A stretch of DNA of 64,000 nt from Clostridium sp. AM30-24 (GCF_003480435.1 NZ_QUJB01000001.1:124001-188000); one strand, 5' to 3'; shown: positions 9,483 through 18,017, numbered from the stretch's first letter. A program made the numbers and translations. Notes: generated by a model from the letters alone, not told the origin.

Positions 9483-10082
9483 ATGGGAAACCAGGGACAG
9501 ATGGTCAGAAAATATATGGCCATGCGTCTGAAACAATGGGAGAATGAGCCAAATGATGCACGCGTCAAAGGGGAGCTGGCTCAGCTTCGTCATGGAATTG
9601 GAAAAAAGCCAGGAGAAGTTCCTGAAATGTGGGAACTTTTATTTAACGGATTTCCGGAAGAATTGATGAGCAGAAATGGAGAACCCAGTTGGGCTGAGTG
9701 GGCGGTATCTCTTTCGTTATGCATGTATGCTCTGCATCAGCAGGGAAGTGATATTCATCAAAATAACATGCATAGTGAACAGCAATCATTAGGAAAAGCA
9801 GTTAGAAAACTGGCAGCCTTACAGGATGAATCAGAATTGGCACGAATTCGAAAACGATTTACTGTTTTTGCAACATCGGCAGATATGGAAGAATGTGCGT
9901 ATTATCTTCGAGGATTAGTACAGCTTCTGCGGGCAAAGGGCGTGCCGATGGACTACATTCAGCTGGCATATGATCTATATCAATTTCAAACGGAGAATGG
10001 TGCCCAGAAGGTTAAGCTTCGCTGGGGACAGGATTTTTATCGAGTAGTAAAACAGGAAGAGGAGAAAAAAGAAAATGAGTAA
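9483..10082 (+). CDS. cse2: Cascade small subunit Cas11 (Cse2/CasB)
   Basis: A 199-residue protein in the Cse2 position and with Cse2-like content: mostly helical and Arg/Lys-rich, with 'LRRGIGKKPGEVPEMWELLF'-type spacing of basic residues near the N-terminus (here 'LRHGIGKKPGEVP'). Two Cse2 copies form the belly of Cascade and contact the non-target strand. The ATG follows AAGGAGGG by 8 bases. It overlaps cas7 by 8 bases (ATGAGTAA). Confidence 0.9.
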   Translation: MGNQGQMVRKYMAMRLKQWENEPNDARVKGELAQLRHGIGKKPGEVPEMWELLFNGFPEELMSRNGEPSWAEWAVSLSLCMYALHQQGSDIHQNNMHSEQQSLGKAVRKLAALQDESELARIRKRFTVFATSADMEECAYYLRGLVQLLRAKGVPMDYIQLAYDLYQFQTENGAQKVKLRWGQDFYRVVKQEEEKKENE

Positions 10083-11160
10083 AAATTTGTATATTGATCT
10101 TCATGTAATTCAAACACTTCCGCCGAGCTGCGTAAATCGTGATGATACAGGCAGCCCAAAGACAGCAATTTATGGTGGTGTAACCAGAGCGAGGGTTTCA
10201 AGTCAGTCCTGGAAACGTGCAATGCGCCTTATGTTTGCTGATATGTATACAGAAAAAGAAAAGGGAATTCGAACAAAGAAAATTGTAGATCTGCTTGCAA
10301 AGAAAATATCTGAGCTGGATTCGGAAATTCAGAGTACTGAAAAATTGGCAAAAAAGGTATTAGAAGCAGCCGGAATTAAATTAACAGAGAAAAATGGAAA
10401 AGTAGAAACAGGAGCTCTGTTTTTTATTAGTGCAAAACAAATTGAAAAACTGGCAGAAAAGGCCATTGCCCATCCGGATGGAAAATTTGAAAAAGAGGAT
10501 AAAAAAGAATTGCAGGAGGCATTAAAAAACTACCCCTCAGTTGATCTCGCATTGTTTGGCCGCATGGTGGCAGATGAACCTTCCTTGAATTATGATGCGG
10601 CGGCACAAGTGGCTCATGCTATATCAACACATGCTGTACATAATGAATATGATTACTTTACGGCTGTTGATGATTGTACATCGGAAGACAATTCCGGGGC
10701 AGGACATCTTGGTACGGTAGAATATAATTCATCTACCTTATATCGTTATGCGACTGTGAATGCAGCAGAACTTGTAAGATACTTGGGAGAAGATACTCCG
10801 AAAGCAGTTAGAAATTTTGCAGAGGCATTTATCACTAGCATGCCGACAGGAAAACAAAACACGTTTGCAAACAGAACACGTCCGGATGCTGTTTATGTGA
10901 CGGTTCGCAGAGATCAGCCGGTTAATATGGCAGGCGCCTTTGAGAAACCTGTTATCACAAAGGGTGGATATGTGGAGCAATCAATAAAGTCGTTGATTGA
11001 TTATGCAAAGGAATCTTATGAAGATTATGTAAATGAACCGGAAATGGCATTTGCAGTGGGAAGAGAGTTGGAGCCGCTTGCGGCAACAATGAATCTGACA
11101 AAATTATTAGATGAACTGGAAAAACAGGTTTTGAATGATCTGGAAGAGGTGAAGGAATAA
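10075..11160 (+). CDS. cas7: Cascade backbone subunit Cas7e (Cse4/CasC)
   Basis: A 361-residue Cas7e RAMP protein, the six-copy backbone that lines the crRNA spacer. Visible are the N-terminal 'YIDLHVIQTLPPSCVNRDD' opening and 'GGVTRARVSSQSWKRAMR', both typical of CasC proteins, as well as 'FVTSMPTGKQNTFANRTRP'-like sequence (here 'FITSMPTGKQNTFANRTRP') near the thumb region. Its ribosome site (GAGGAG) lies in the cas11 tail. The stop TAA shares its A with the next ATG (TAATG), so translation is coupled with cas5. Confidence 0.96.
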   Translation: MSKNLYIDLHVIQTLPPSCVNRDDTGSPKTAIYGGVTRARVSSQSWKRAMRLMFADMYTEKEKGIRTKKIVDLLAKKISELDSEIQSTEKLAKKVLEAAGIKLTEKNGKVETGALFFISAKQIEKLAEKAIAHPDGKFEKEDKKELQEALKNYPSVDLALFGRMVADEPSLNYDAAAQVAHAISTHAVHNEYDYFTAVDDCTSEDNSGAGHLGTVEYNSSTLYRYATVNAAELVRYLGEDTPKAVRNFAEAFITSMPTGKQNTFANRTRPDAVYVTVRRDQPVNMAGAFEKPVITKGGYVEQSIKSLIDYAKESYEDYVNEPEMAFAVGRELEPLAATMNLTKLLDELEKQVLNDLEEVKE

Positions 11161-11816
11161 TGAGTACATTGCTGCTTCGGTTGGCAGCACCACTTCAATC
11201 ATGGGGAATTGATTCGAAGTTTGATATTCGTCGGACAGGACGGGAACCCAGCAAAAGCGGGGTGATTGGACTTATCTGTGCAGCACTTGGAATCAAGAGA
11301 GATGATGATGAGATGGTGAGCCAGTTAGCAACACTACGATTTGGTGTGCGTGTTGATAAAGAGGGGCATTTTGTGCGTGATTTTCACATGGTAAAACCAA
11401 AAAAGGGAGAACCATATGTCACAAATCGCTATTATCTTGCGGATGCAGAATTTCTGGTAGGTTTTGAAAGTGTGGATGAAGAACTTTTGAAAAAGATCGA
11501 ATATGCATTATTGAATCCAGTGTTTCCGTTATATCTGGGACGAAGATCGTGTCCGCCGACCGGAAGATTATGCCTTGGTATCAGAAAATTGGAATTGGAA
11601 GAAGCTTTGTTTGAAGAAGCATTGCGGAATGAATCAATTGAAACAGTACGCATAGTAATGGATGCAAAAAAAGGAGAAGACGGAAATATTGTTAAGGATT
11701 TACCGATATCCTACAATCCAGAGCACAGAAAACATATGTTTCGAAAAGTGACAGAGAAATATCGAGCGGTGCGAGAACCGCTTCAATGCCATGATCCAAT
11801 GGCAGAATTGGGGTGA
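11160..11816 (+). CDS. cas5e: Cascade subunit Cas5e (CasD)
   Basis: A 218-residue Cas5e protein that caps the 5' handle of the crRNA. The N-terminus 'LLLRLAAPLQSWGIDSKFDIRRTGREPSKSG' carries the typical 'L-A-PLQSWG' and 'R-T-x-x-x-PSKSGV' signatures, and 'YLGRRSCPPTGRL' matches the conserved late motif. It overlaps cas7 by one base and cas6e by four (GTGA), as expected for a compact Cascade operon. Confidence 0.95.
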   Translation: MSTLLLRLAAPLQSWGIDSKFDIRRTGREPSKSGVIGLICAALGIKRDDDEMVSQLATLRFGVRVDKEGHFVRDFHMVKPKKGEPYVTNRYYLADAEFLVGFESVDEELLKKIEYALLNPVFPLYLGRRSCPPTGRLCLGIRKLELEEALFEEALRNESIETVRIVMDAKKGEDGNIVKDLPISYNPEHRKHMFRKVTEKYRAVREPLQCHDPMAELG

Positions 11817-12472
11817 TTGGTTTGTATTTAAGCAGAATGACATTGGATGTGACAAAAAGGAAAACATTGCGGGCATTAAGTTCACCAAACTTGTTCCACG
11901 GAGCAGTTGAGGCTTCGTTTGATATGACGGAAGCGGTTCGTCAGAGAAATTTATGGAGAATCGATCGACTTAATGGTAATTATTATTTGCTTATTCTGAG
12001 CCGGGAAAAACCGGATCTCTCTGAAGCGATAACTCAATTTGCACCGGAAGGTGAAGGATGGGCAACGAAAGAATATGATCCTTTTCTGGAGAAAATCAAA
12101 GCTGATTCACGGTGGCATTTTCGCTTGACGGCAAATCCAACATACCAGAAAGCTGCGGGAAAGGATCAAAGAGGCAGAATTTGTGCACATACTACGGCAG
12201 ATAATCAGCGAAAATGGCTTATAAAACAGGGGGAACTGCATGGCTTTGCAGTGAGTGAAGATTCTTTTGAGATCAGGGAATCTAAATGGTACCACTTTAA
12301 TAAGACTGCTGCAAAGAATCAGGTTAGTATGCTGTCTGTAACATATGAAGGCATTTTAAAAGTAGTGGATGAAGAGAAAGTACGAAAAGTGCTGACAGAT
12401 GGTATTGGACGTGAAAAGGCATATGGAGTAGGTCTTATGACACTGGTACATGTAGAGAAGGGAACAGTATGA
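11813..12472 (+). CDS. cas6e: CRISPR RNA endonuclease Cas6e (CasE)
   Basis: A 219-residue Cas6e, which cuts the array transcript within each repeat and stays bound to the crRNA 3' hairpin. Features: 'MIGLYLSRMTLD' start, 'HGAVEASF' early His (a family catalytic candidate near residue 28), 'LWRIDRLNGNYYLLILS', and the C-terminal glycine-rich 'GIGREKAYGVGLMTL' loop. Translation starts at a GTG inside the cas5 stop (GTGA). The palindromic repeat in the downstream array is the expected hairpin substrate. Confidence 0.95.
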   Translation: MIGLYLSRMTLDVTKRKTLRALSSPNLFHGAVEASFDMTEAVRQRNLWRIDRLNGNYYLLILSREKPDLSEAITQFAPEGEGWATKEYDPFLEKIKADSRWHFRLTANPTYQKAAGKDQRGRICAHTTADNQRKWLIKQGELHGFAVSEDSFEIRESKWYHFNKTAAKNQVSMLSVTYEGILKVVDEEKVRKVLTDGIGREKAYGVGLMTLVHVEKGTV

Positions 12473-13416
12473 CAAATATTCCTGGAATGATACGGCCGGA
12501 AATCCAGATGCTGCCGCAGGTTGCAGATCGTCTGACGTTTCTTTACTTAGAAAGATGTGTACTAAATCGACAAGATAGTGCAATTACAGTTGCAGATGAT
12601 AGAGGAACAGTTTTTGTACCGGCAGCAGCGATCAGTGTGATTATGTTGGGACCTGGAACGAAGATCACTCATCGCGCGATGGAATTAATTGGAGATGCCG
12701 GGGTCACTGTGATATGGGTGGGAGAACATGGGGTACGTTATTATGCATCAGGGCGTCCGCTCACCCACCGTGCAGCTTTATTACAGAGACAGGCAGAATT
12801 AGTCAGCAATATGAGAATGCATTTAAATGTTGTCAGGCAGATGTATTGCATGCGATTTCCAAATGAAGATGTTTCCCGCCTCACACTTCAGCAGCTGAGA
12901 GGACGAGAGGGAGCAAGAATTCGTGCAGTATATAAAAAAGCATCAAAAGAGTGGAATGTGTCATGGAATGGGCGCGAATACGATCCAGAGGATTTTACAA
13001 GTGGAGATCCTGTTAATCAGGCATTATCCGCCGGTCATGCATGTCTTTATGGTCTGGCACATGCGGTAATTGCTGCGTTAGGGTGTTCGCCGGGTTTGGG
13101 ATTTGTACATGTTGGACATGAAAACTCATTTGTATATGATATTGCAGATTTATATAAGGCAGATATCACGATTCCGTTAGCGTTTGAGGTGGCTGCAACG
13201 ATCCCCAAGGAAGAAATTTCATCTGTGATGCGGAGAAAAACCAGAGATAAAATGGTAAAAATGAATATTCTGAAACAAATGGTACATGATATCAAATCTT
13301 TGCTTGCCCAAGAAGGAGAAGCTGAGGATTCAGATGCAGTGTATTTGTGGGATAACAGAGTCGGGGAAGTTGAAAATGGACGTTCATATGGAGAAGATCT
13401 TGAAGAAGGTGAATAA
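12469..13416 (+). CDS. cas1: CRISPR integrase Cas1 (type I-E)
   Basis: A 315-residue Cas1, the metal-dependent integrase that with Cas2 inserts new spacers at the leader end. Family features: 'DRLTFLYLERCVLNRQDSAI' N-terminal domain, and the C-terminal helical domain with 'GRE', 'NQALSAGHACLYGLAHAVIAALG', 'GFVHVGHENSFVYDIADLYKADI' supplying the catalytic Glu, His and Asp. Its ATG overlaps the cas6e stop (ATGA). Its stop shares one base with the cas2 ATG. Confidence 0.96.
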   Translation: MTNIPGMIRPEIQMLPQVADRLTFLYLERCVLNRQDSAITVADDRGTVFVPAAAISVIMLGPGTKITHRAMELIGDAGVTVIWVGEHGVRYYASGRPLTHRAALLQRQAELVSNMRMHLNVVRQMYCMRFPNEDVSRLTLQQLRGREGARIRAVYKKASKEWNVSWNGREYDPEDFTSGDPVNQALSAGHACLYGLAHAVIAALGCSPGLGFVHVGHENSFVYDIADLYKADITIPLAFEVAATIPKEEISSVMRRKTRDKMVKMNILKQMVHDIKSLLAQEGEAEDSDAVYLWDNRVGEVENGRSYGEDLEEGE

Positions 13417-14282
13417 TGGTAGTTGTAACGCTGACAGATTGCCCACCTAAGCTGCGCGGAGATCTTACAAAGTGGCTTATGGAGATCAATACAGGAGTAT
13501 ACGTTGGAAAGGTGAGCGCAAGAATTCGGGAAATACTTTGGACACGAATCTGTGAGAATCTGTCCCAGGGACGGGCAACAATGGTATATAATACTAATAA
13601 TGAACAGGGAATGGAATTCTGTGTTCACAACTCATCCTGGAAACCTGTGGATTTTGATGGAATACAATTGGTTATGCGTCCAGAACAGGCACGATGCGAA
13701 ACAAAAGCGCGTGCAAGCAGGGCAGAAGTTCAGCAAATGCTGATTAAGAAAAAGCAATATAGGGCAAACAAAGAACGACAAGAAGGTTATGTGGTGATAG
13801 ATTTAGAGACAACAGGATTAAATAGTTCATCAGATGAGATTATTGAGTTGACGGCGATCAGAATCATTAACCACGAAATTGCAGACCAATTGGAGATTCT
13901 AGTAAAAACAGAAAAAGGAGTTCCAAAAGTAATTACTGAACTTACGGGGATTACAGAGGAGATTCTTGAGGAAAAGGGGGTGGTTCTTTCTTCGGCGATG
14001 GAGAAGTTCTGTAAATTTATTGGAGAAAGCGCAATAGTGGGACATAATATTGCATTTGATCGTAGCTTTTTAAAGGAGGCTTGTCGAAAGACCAATCGAA
14101 TGAATCTGAAAAATCCAGCAAAAGATACATTAGATCTTGCTAGAAGGCGAATCGACGATATTGATGATTATAAGCTTCATGCACTGGCAGACTATTTCCA
14201 GATAAAAGTTGAGGAGGAACATAGGGCATTAAGTGATTGTATTACGACATTTCAAGTATATGAGAAACTAAATGAAATTTAG
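13416..14282 (+). CDS. cas2: Cas2e fused to a DEDDh (DnaQ-like) exonuclease
   Basis: A 288-residue two-domain protein. Residues 1-95 are Cas2e ('MVVVTLTDCPPKLRGDLTKWLMEINTGVYVG', 'GRATMVYNTNNEQGMEF'), the dimeric scaffold for Cas1. After a short basic linker, residues 123-288 are a DEDDh 3'-5' exonuclease: 'VIDLETTG' gives D129 and E131, 'GHNIAFD' gives D215, and 'EEHRALSD' gives H269 and D274. All five catalytic positions are kept, so the nuclease should be active. Fusions of this kind are known in type I-E systems (for example Streptococcus thermophilus), where the exonuclease trims prespacer overhangs before integration. Ordinary Cas2e is about 95 residues, so this is a true fusion with no intervening stop codon. 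Confidence 0.96.
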   Translation: MVVVTLTDCPPKLRGDLTKWLMEINTGVYVGKVSARIREILWTRICENLSQGRATMVYNTNNEQGMEFCVHNSSWKPVDFDGIQLVMRPEQARCETKARASRAEVQQMLIKKKQYRANKERQEGYVVIDLETTGLNSSSDEIIELTAIRIINHEIADQLEILVKTEKGVPKVITELTGITEEILEEKGVVLSSAMEKFCKFIGESAIVGHNIAFDRSFLKEACRKTNRMNLKNPAKDTLDLARRRIDDIDDYKLHALADYFQIKVEEEHRALSDCITTFQVYEKLNEI

Positions 14283-14326
14283 CGGCAGAGAGTGGAAAAA
14301 TGCTGTAAATAAGGGATTCTTTTAGT
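14283..14326 (+). promoter_or_regulatory. CRISPR leader
   Basis: Only 44 bases separate the cas2 stop codon from the first repeat. This side is the leader end: the repeats here are perfect while the variants cluster at the far end, and the repeat orientation matches other type I-E arrays with the leader 5' of the GTATTCC end. No sigma-A promoter is obvious inside it, so the array may be transcribed as the tail of the cas operon. Confidence 0.6.
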
Positions 14327-15271
14327 GTATTCCCCGCGCAAGCGGGGGTGATCCCTGATCACGAACCTTTTCCCAAGCCTTTTTAGTGTATTCCCCGCGC
14401 AAGCGGGGGTGATCCCGATAAAGGATCCGGACGAGCTGGATCGGCGGGGTATTCCCCGCGCAAGCGGGGGTGATCCTAGCCCGGTCCTCGGTTCGGTTAC
14501 TGCTCTCTTGTATTCCCCGCGCAAGCGGGGGTGATCCTGAGTTGGCGAAAGAAATGTATAATCTTGGATTCGTATTCCCCGCGCAAGCGGGGGTGATCCC
14601 TTTGTGTGGATATTGATAAACCGGCTCACCTGAGTATTCCCCGCGCAAGCGGGGGTGATCCCGATCATCACGACATTTCACATCAAAAAACTTAGTATTC
14701 CCCGCGCAAGCGGGGGTGATCCCGGGGGTTGATTATGTATGGTTCAAAATTCAAAGTATTCCCCGCGCAAGCGGGGGTGATCCCGCGATCCGGAATAAGT
14801 CATGGGATGATAATGTGTATTCCCCGCGCAAGCGGGGGTGATCCTGATGCGTTCCGGGAGCCAATGCTTGGCGTATCGTATTCCCCGCGCAAGCGGGGGT
14901 GATCCCGCGATGACGCCGCACTTGGATCCGGAACAAATGTATTCCCCGCGCAAGCGGGGGTGATCCTGCATTCGTTGTCATCATCCCAGCCGGTATTATG
15001 TATTCCCCGCGCAAGCGGGGGTGATCCCAAGCAAAAGCAAAATAAAGAGGCCTTTAATGAGTATTCCCCGCGTAAGCGGGGGTGATCCCAACTGTGTGAC
15101 GGACAATGCCGGGCTTCCACTGTATTCCCCGCGTAAGCGGGGGTGATCCTACTTAACAAGGCATATCAGCAAGGGTGGCTTGGTATTCCCCGCGTAAGTG
15201 GGGGTGATCCTGGTGCGATGGAAGTGTGGTATGTAGAAAAGTAGTATTCCCCGCGCAAGCGGGAGTGATCC
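14327..15271 (+). CRISPR. Type I-E CRISPR array, 16 repeats and 15 spacers
   Basis: Repeats are 28 bases: 5' half GTATTCCCCGCG, then CAAG or TAAG, then CGGGGGTGATCC, forming a CCCCGCG/CGGGG hairpin. Repeat starts: 14327, 14388, 14449, 14510, 14572, 14634, 14695, 14756, 14817, 14878, 14939, 15000, 15061, 15122, 15183, 15244. Spacers are 33 bases except the fourth and fifth (34). Repeats 1-12 are identical. Repeats 13-15 carry TAAG in place of CAAG, repeat 15 also has GTGGGG, and repeat 16 has GGGAG, so the old end is on the right. Every spacer begins with C or T (9 C, 6 T). No spacer looks like a copy of other sequence in this window on reading. Confidence 0.98.
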
Positions 15272-15354
15272 CGTATTAAAGCATGGGCCTCTAAAAAGAA
15301 AAAATCCATCCCCCCATTGCAATTCTCCGCTATTTTGCGTATACTTATAATATG

Positions 15355-15427
15355 AGTGGATAGATGCAGCCGCTATGTGTTGGGCATTTTGCCTGCCGTA
15401 GTAGAACGGGGCACTATCCACTTTTTT
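15355..15427 (+). ncRNA. Candidate small structured RNA beside the CRISPR array
   Basis: AGTGGATAG (15355-15363) pairs perfectly with CTATCCACT (15414-15422), which is followed by six Ts (15422-15427). Inside are two small hairpins: GGGCA/TGCCT around a TTT loop and CCGT/ACGG around AGTAGA. A TATAAT (15346-15351) lies just before the 5' arm, so a transcript would start at about the first paired base and end at the T-run. That makes a closed RNA of about 70 nucleotides with both ends in one stem. No good -35 at normal spacing is visible. It resembles no RNA family I know; it lacks the T-arm motif of a tRNA. Confidence 0.4.
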
Positions 15428-15539
15428 ATGCCTATAAACAATCAATATGTGAGACGATGTTAAGAAAATATAAGTGTTCAGTTTATTTGCTAAGCATAAT
15501 TTCAGCGGCAGAAGAAACACACAAAAGAATCTATAGCCC

Positions 15540-16451
15540 TCACGCGGACTCCCGCAGCAGCCGGATCAGCTCCTCCATCGCCGGAAGGGTCTGTTTCCCT
15601 TTCAACGTAACGATGGAGTAGCTGGTAGTATCAGCCGGATTTCCGATCCGGAAGCAGCGGACAGGCTTTGGATAGTGGAAATTTTTCATGTACTGGTAGA
15701 AGTTAAAAGCAATCCCATAGCCTTCTGCTGCGAGCTGACAGGCAGATTCAAGATTTTCAAGGAGAAAGACCTGTCCCGGTTCGGCGTGGTCATAAGCAAT
15801 GGCAAGGTCTGTGTAGTGCCTGGAGGACTGATCCGGCTTTTGCAGGATAAAACGTTCCCCGTTAAATTGTTTGAGATCGATCCTCGGACATGGATCTTTC
15901 CGGCTTTTCTTTGTTGCGCCAATGCATGACGGGTGATCGGCGGAGACAACAGCGACCATATAGTCCTCATAGAGAGGACAGTATTCCAGCAAAGGATGGC
16001 TGGAGGATTCATTGACGATGGCAAAATCAAGCTCTCCGGCAAGCAGATGCCGGATCATCTGCTCAGTGGATTCCTCATATGGGATCAGCTTCACATCCGG
16101 GTAGCGGGAGGAAAAGACAGGCAGTGCCTTCGCAAGAAGATAAAGTGTTCTTCTGGGATGGATTCCGAAACGGATCGTTCCCGAAGAGCCACCCATGTAT
16201 TTTTGAAGCTCATTTTCATAATGGGCTTCTATTTTTATCATTTCTTTTGCATGTTCTAAATAGATCTTTCCGGCCTCGGTTGGGACAAACTGTTTCCCGA
16301 TCCGGTCGAAAAATTTTGTCCCGGTGCGTTCTTCAAGATTTCCTAAAAATATGCTGAGTGCAGGCGGAGAGATGTGCAGGGCCTGGGCCGCATCCTTAAT
16401 TCCCCTGTGTTTTTCAATTTCGAGCATATAGAGCTGTTCCCGCATATCCAT
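15540..16451 (-). CDS. LysR family transcriptional regulator
   Basis: A 303-residue LysR-type regulator. The N-terminal winged helix-turn-helix is clear ('QLYMLEIEKHRGIKDAAQALHISPPALSIFLGNLEERTGTKFFDR'), followed by a helical linker and a periplasmic-binding-like effector domain starting near residue 92 ('GTIRFGIHPRRTLYLLAKALPVFSSRYPDVKLI'). It is divergent from the YfcC transporter gene across a 153-bp AT-rich gap, the classic arrangement for a LysR protein that controls the facing operon. The effector is not known; by context a peptide, an amino acid or a carboxylate is likely. Confidence 0.93.
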   Translation of the reverse strand: MDMREQLYMLEIEKHRGIKDAAQALHISPPALSIFLGNLEERTGTKFFDRIGKQFVPTEAGKIYLEHAKEMIKIEAHYENELQKYMGGSSGTIRFGIHPRRTLYLLAKALPVFSSRYPDVKLIPYEESTEQMIRHLLAGELDFAIVNESSSHPLLEYCPLYEDYMVAVVSADHPSCIGATKKSRKDPCPRIDLKQFNGERFILQKPDQSSRHYTDLAIAYDHAEPGQVFLLENLESACQLAAEGYGIAFNFYQYMKNFHYPKPVRCFRIGNPADTTSYSIVTLKGKQTLPAMEELIRLLRESA

Positions 16452-16539
16452 GGCGTTTCGCTGGTCCTTTCCCTGAATAAATATTTGTAATCACGCATAA
16501 AAATAAATAATATTAAATAAAACAATAAAAATATTAAAC

Positions 16540-16568
16540 TTGCTTTAATTTTATATCTTGATTATAGT
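16540..16568 (+). promoter_or_regulatory. Promoter for the yfcC operon with likely LysR site
   Basis: TTGCTT (16540-16545) and TATAGT (16563-16568) are 17 bases apart, and a GGAAGG ribosome site precedes the ATG at 16605. Just upstream the motif ATATTAAA occurs twice, about 20 bases apart (around 16510 and 16531), in a pure A/T context; these are candidate binding positions for the divergent LysR regulator. Confidence 0.55.
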
Positions 16569-16604
16569 CTAAGAAAGAAAACAAATCAAGGAAGGATTGG
16601 AAGT

Positions 16605-17999
16605 ATGAAACCATTAAAAGAAAAAAAGCCTTTTCAGGCGCCGCACACATTTGTGATCCTTGTAGTGCTGATCCTTCTGGCAGTCGCAGCCACTTATGTT
16701 GTGCCTGCCGGAGAGTATACCCGGTATACGGATGAGGCGACAAACAGAACGCTGGTGGAAGCGGGGAGCTTCCATTATGTCGAATCTCATCCGGTAAGCT
16801 TTTTAACCGTTCCGGCACTGATCTACAGGGCGATCGTAAAGGCGGCAAGCACAGTTACGTTTATCCTTATTATCGGCGGCTCTTTTGAGATCATCACATC
16901 CACAGGGATCCTCACAGTTCTCTGTAAGAAGATGGCGAAAGCCTTCCGCGGCCGCGAGTATTTTGTGATCCCTGCATTTCTGCTGTTATTTTCTGTTTTT
17001 GGAACGACGATGGGAATGTCTGCTGAGGTCATGATCTTTGTGCCGATCGGAATTGCCCTTGCGGCATCTCTGGGACTTGACAAAGTGACAGGTACCGCAA
17101 TGATCGCTATGGGCGCCGCATCCGGATTTACAGCCGGAATCCTGAATCCCTTCAATGTCGGTGTTGCTCAGGATATTGCGGAGATCCCGATGTTTTCCGG
17201 TATGGGATACCGCATTTTTATTCTCGGAGTTCTTCTGGTGATCGATACGGTCTACATTACCTGGTACGCAAAGCGCGTGAAAGCGGACCCGACAAAGAGT
17301 ATCATTTACGGAGAGCCTGAGGACCAGGAATTTACTTTCGATGATACAGAAGAAGCGCTGAACCTGACCCATGGTCTGACTCTGGCAGTGATCGTAGCCG
17401 GCTTTGCGGTCCTGATTTATGGACTCAGTAAGCTCGGATGGTATTTTGAGGAGATGTCTGCGATCTTTATCGCGATGGGTGTGCTCTGCGGTATCGTGAA
17501 CCGCTATAGCCCAAACAAGATCGCCGCTACGTTCGGAAACGGAGCGAAGGGAATCGTTGTGGGAGCTCTGATCGTCGGTATTGCCCGCGGTGTTGAGCTT
17601 GCATTATCTGACGCGATGATCCTTGACACCATCGTCCATGCGATCGCAAGTATCGTAAACATTCTTCCGCAGTCCTTAAAAGCCATCGGAATGTTCCTTG
17701 CACAGTCACTTGTCAACTGTGTGATCACCTCCGGTACCGGACAGGCCGCGGTTACCATGCCGCTTATGGTACCGGTTGCGGATCTGATCGGTATCACGAG
17801 ACAGACAGCCGTTCTTGCGTTCCAGCTCGGAGACGGATTTTCAAACTCTGTTCTTCCGACATCCTCCGCGCTGATGGGCTATCTCGTCGTTTCGAAGATT
17901 CCATATGTAAAATGGTTAAAATTCATGATGCCGTTATTCCTGATCTGGACATTCTTCGGATGTCTGTTCATGCTTGGGGCACTCGTGATCGGCTATTAA
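16605..17999 (+). CDS. yfcC: YfcC family membrane transporter
   Basis: A 464-residue integral membrane protein of the YfcC (COG1288) family. About 11-12 hydrophobic segments are visible. The start 'PHTFVILVVLILLAVAATYVVPAGEY' and the 'GGSFEIITSTG', 'GMSAEVMIFVPIGIALA' and 'TSGTGQAAVTMPLMVPVADLIG' regions are family hallmarks. Relatives are annotated as basic amino-acid or dipeptide-type secondary carriers, though substrates are rarely proven. The linked peptidase and amidohydrolase genes make a peptide or acyl-amino-acid substrate likely here (inference). The M28 peptidase gene starts 18 bases after the stop codon, so they form one operon. Confidence 0.88.
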   Translation: MKPLKEKKPFQAPHTFVILVVLILLAVAATYVVPAGEYTRYTDEATNRTLVEAGSFHYVESHPVSFLTVPALIYRAIVKAASTVTFILIIGGSFEIITSTGILTVLCKKMAKAFRGREYFVIPAFLLLFSVFGTTMGMSAEVMIFVPIGIALAASLGLDKVTGTAMIAMGAASGFTAGILNPFNVGVAQDIAEIPMFSGMGYRIFILGVLLVIDTVYITWYAKRVKADPTKSIIYGEPEDQEFTFDDTEEALNLTHGLTLAVIVAGFAVLIYGLSKLGWYFEEMSAIFIAMGVLCGIVNRYSPNKIAATFGNGAKGIVVGALIVGIARGVELALSDAMILDTIVHAIASIVNILPQSLKAIGMFLAQSLVNCVITSGTGQAAVTMPLMVPVADLIGITRQTAVLAFQLGDGFSNSVLPTSSALMGYLVVSKIPYVKWLKFMMPLFLIWTFFGCLFMLGALVIGY

Positions 18000-18017
18000 A
18001 GCGGAGGAAAAGAGAAG

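Noticed and set aside
14279..15159. Minus-strand frames with repeated 'RITPACAGN' or 'GSPPLARGI' peptides
   Set aside because: They are translations of the CRISPR repeats in three frames; the 61-base period keeps short frames open.
14355..15243. Self-targeting spacers
   Set aside because: Reading the 15 spacers against the window showed no convincing match, so no claim is made; a genome-wide search would be needed.
15355..15422. Possible tRNA beside the CRISPR array
   Set aside because: The closing stem and two inner hairpins look cloverleaf-like, but there is no GTTC-type T arm, no proper anticodon arm and no CCA-end context.
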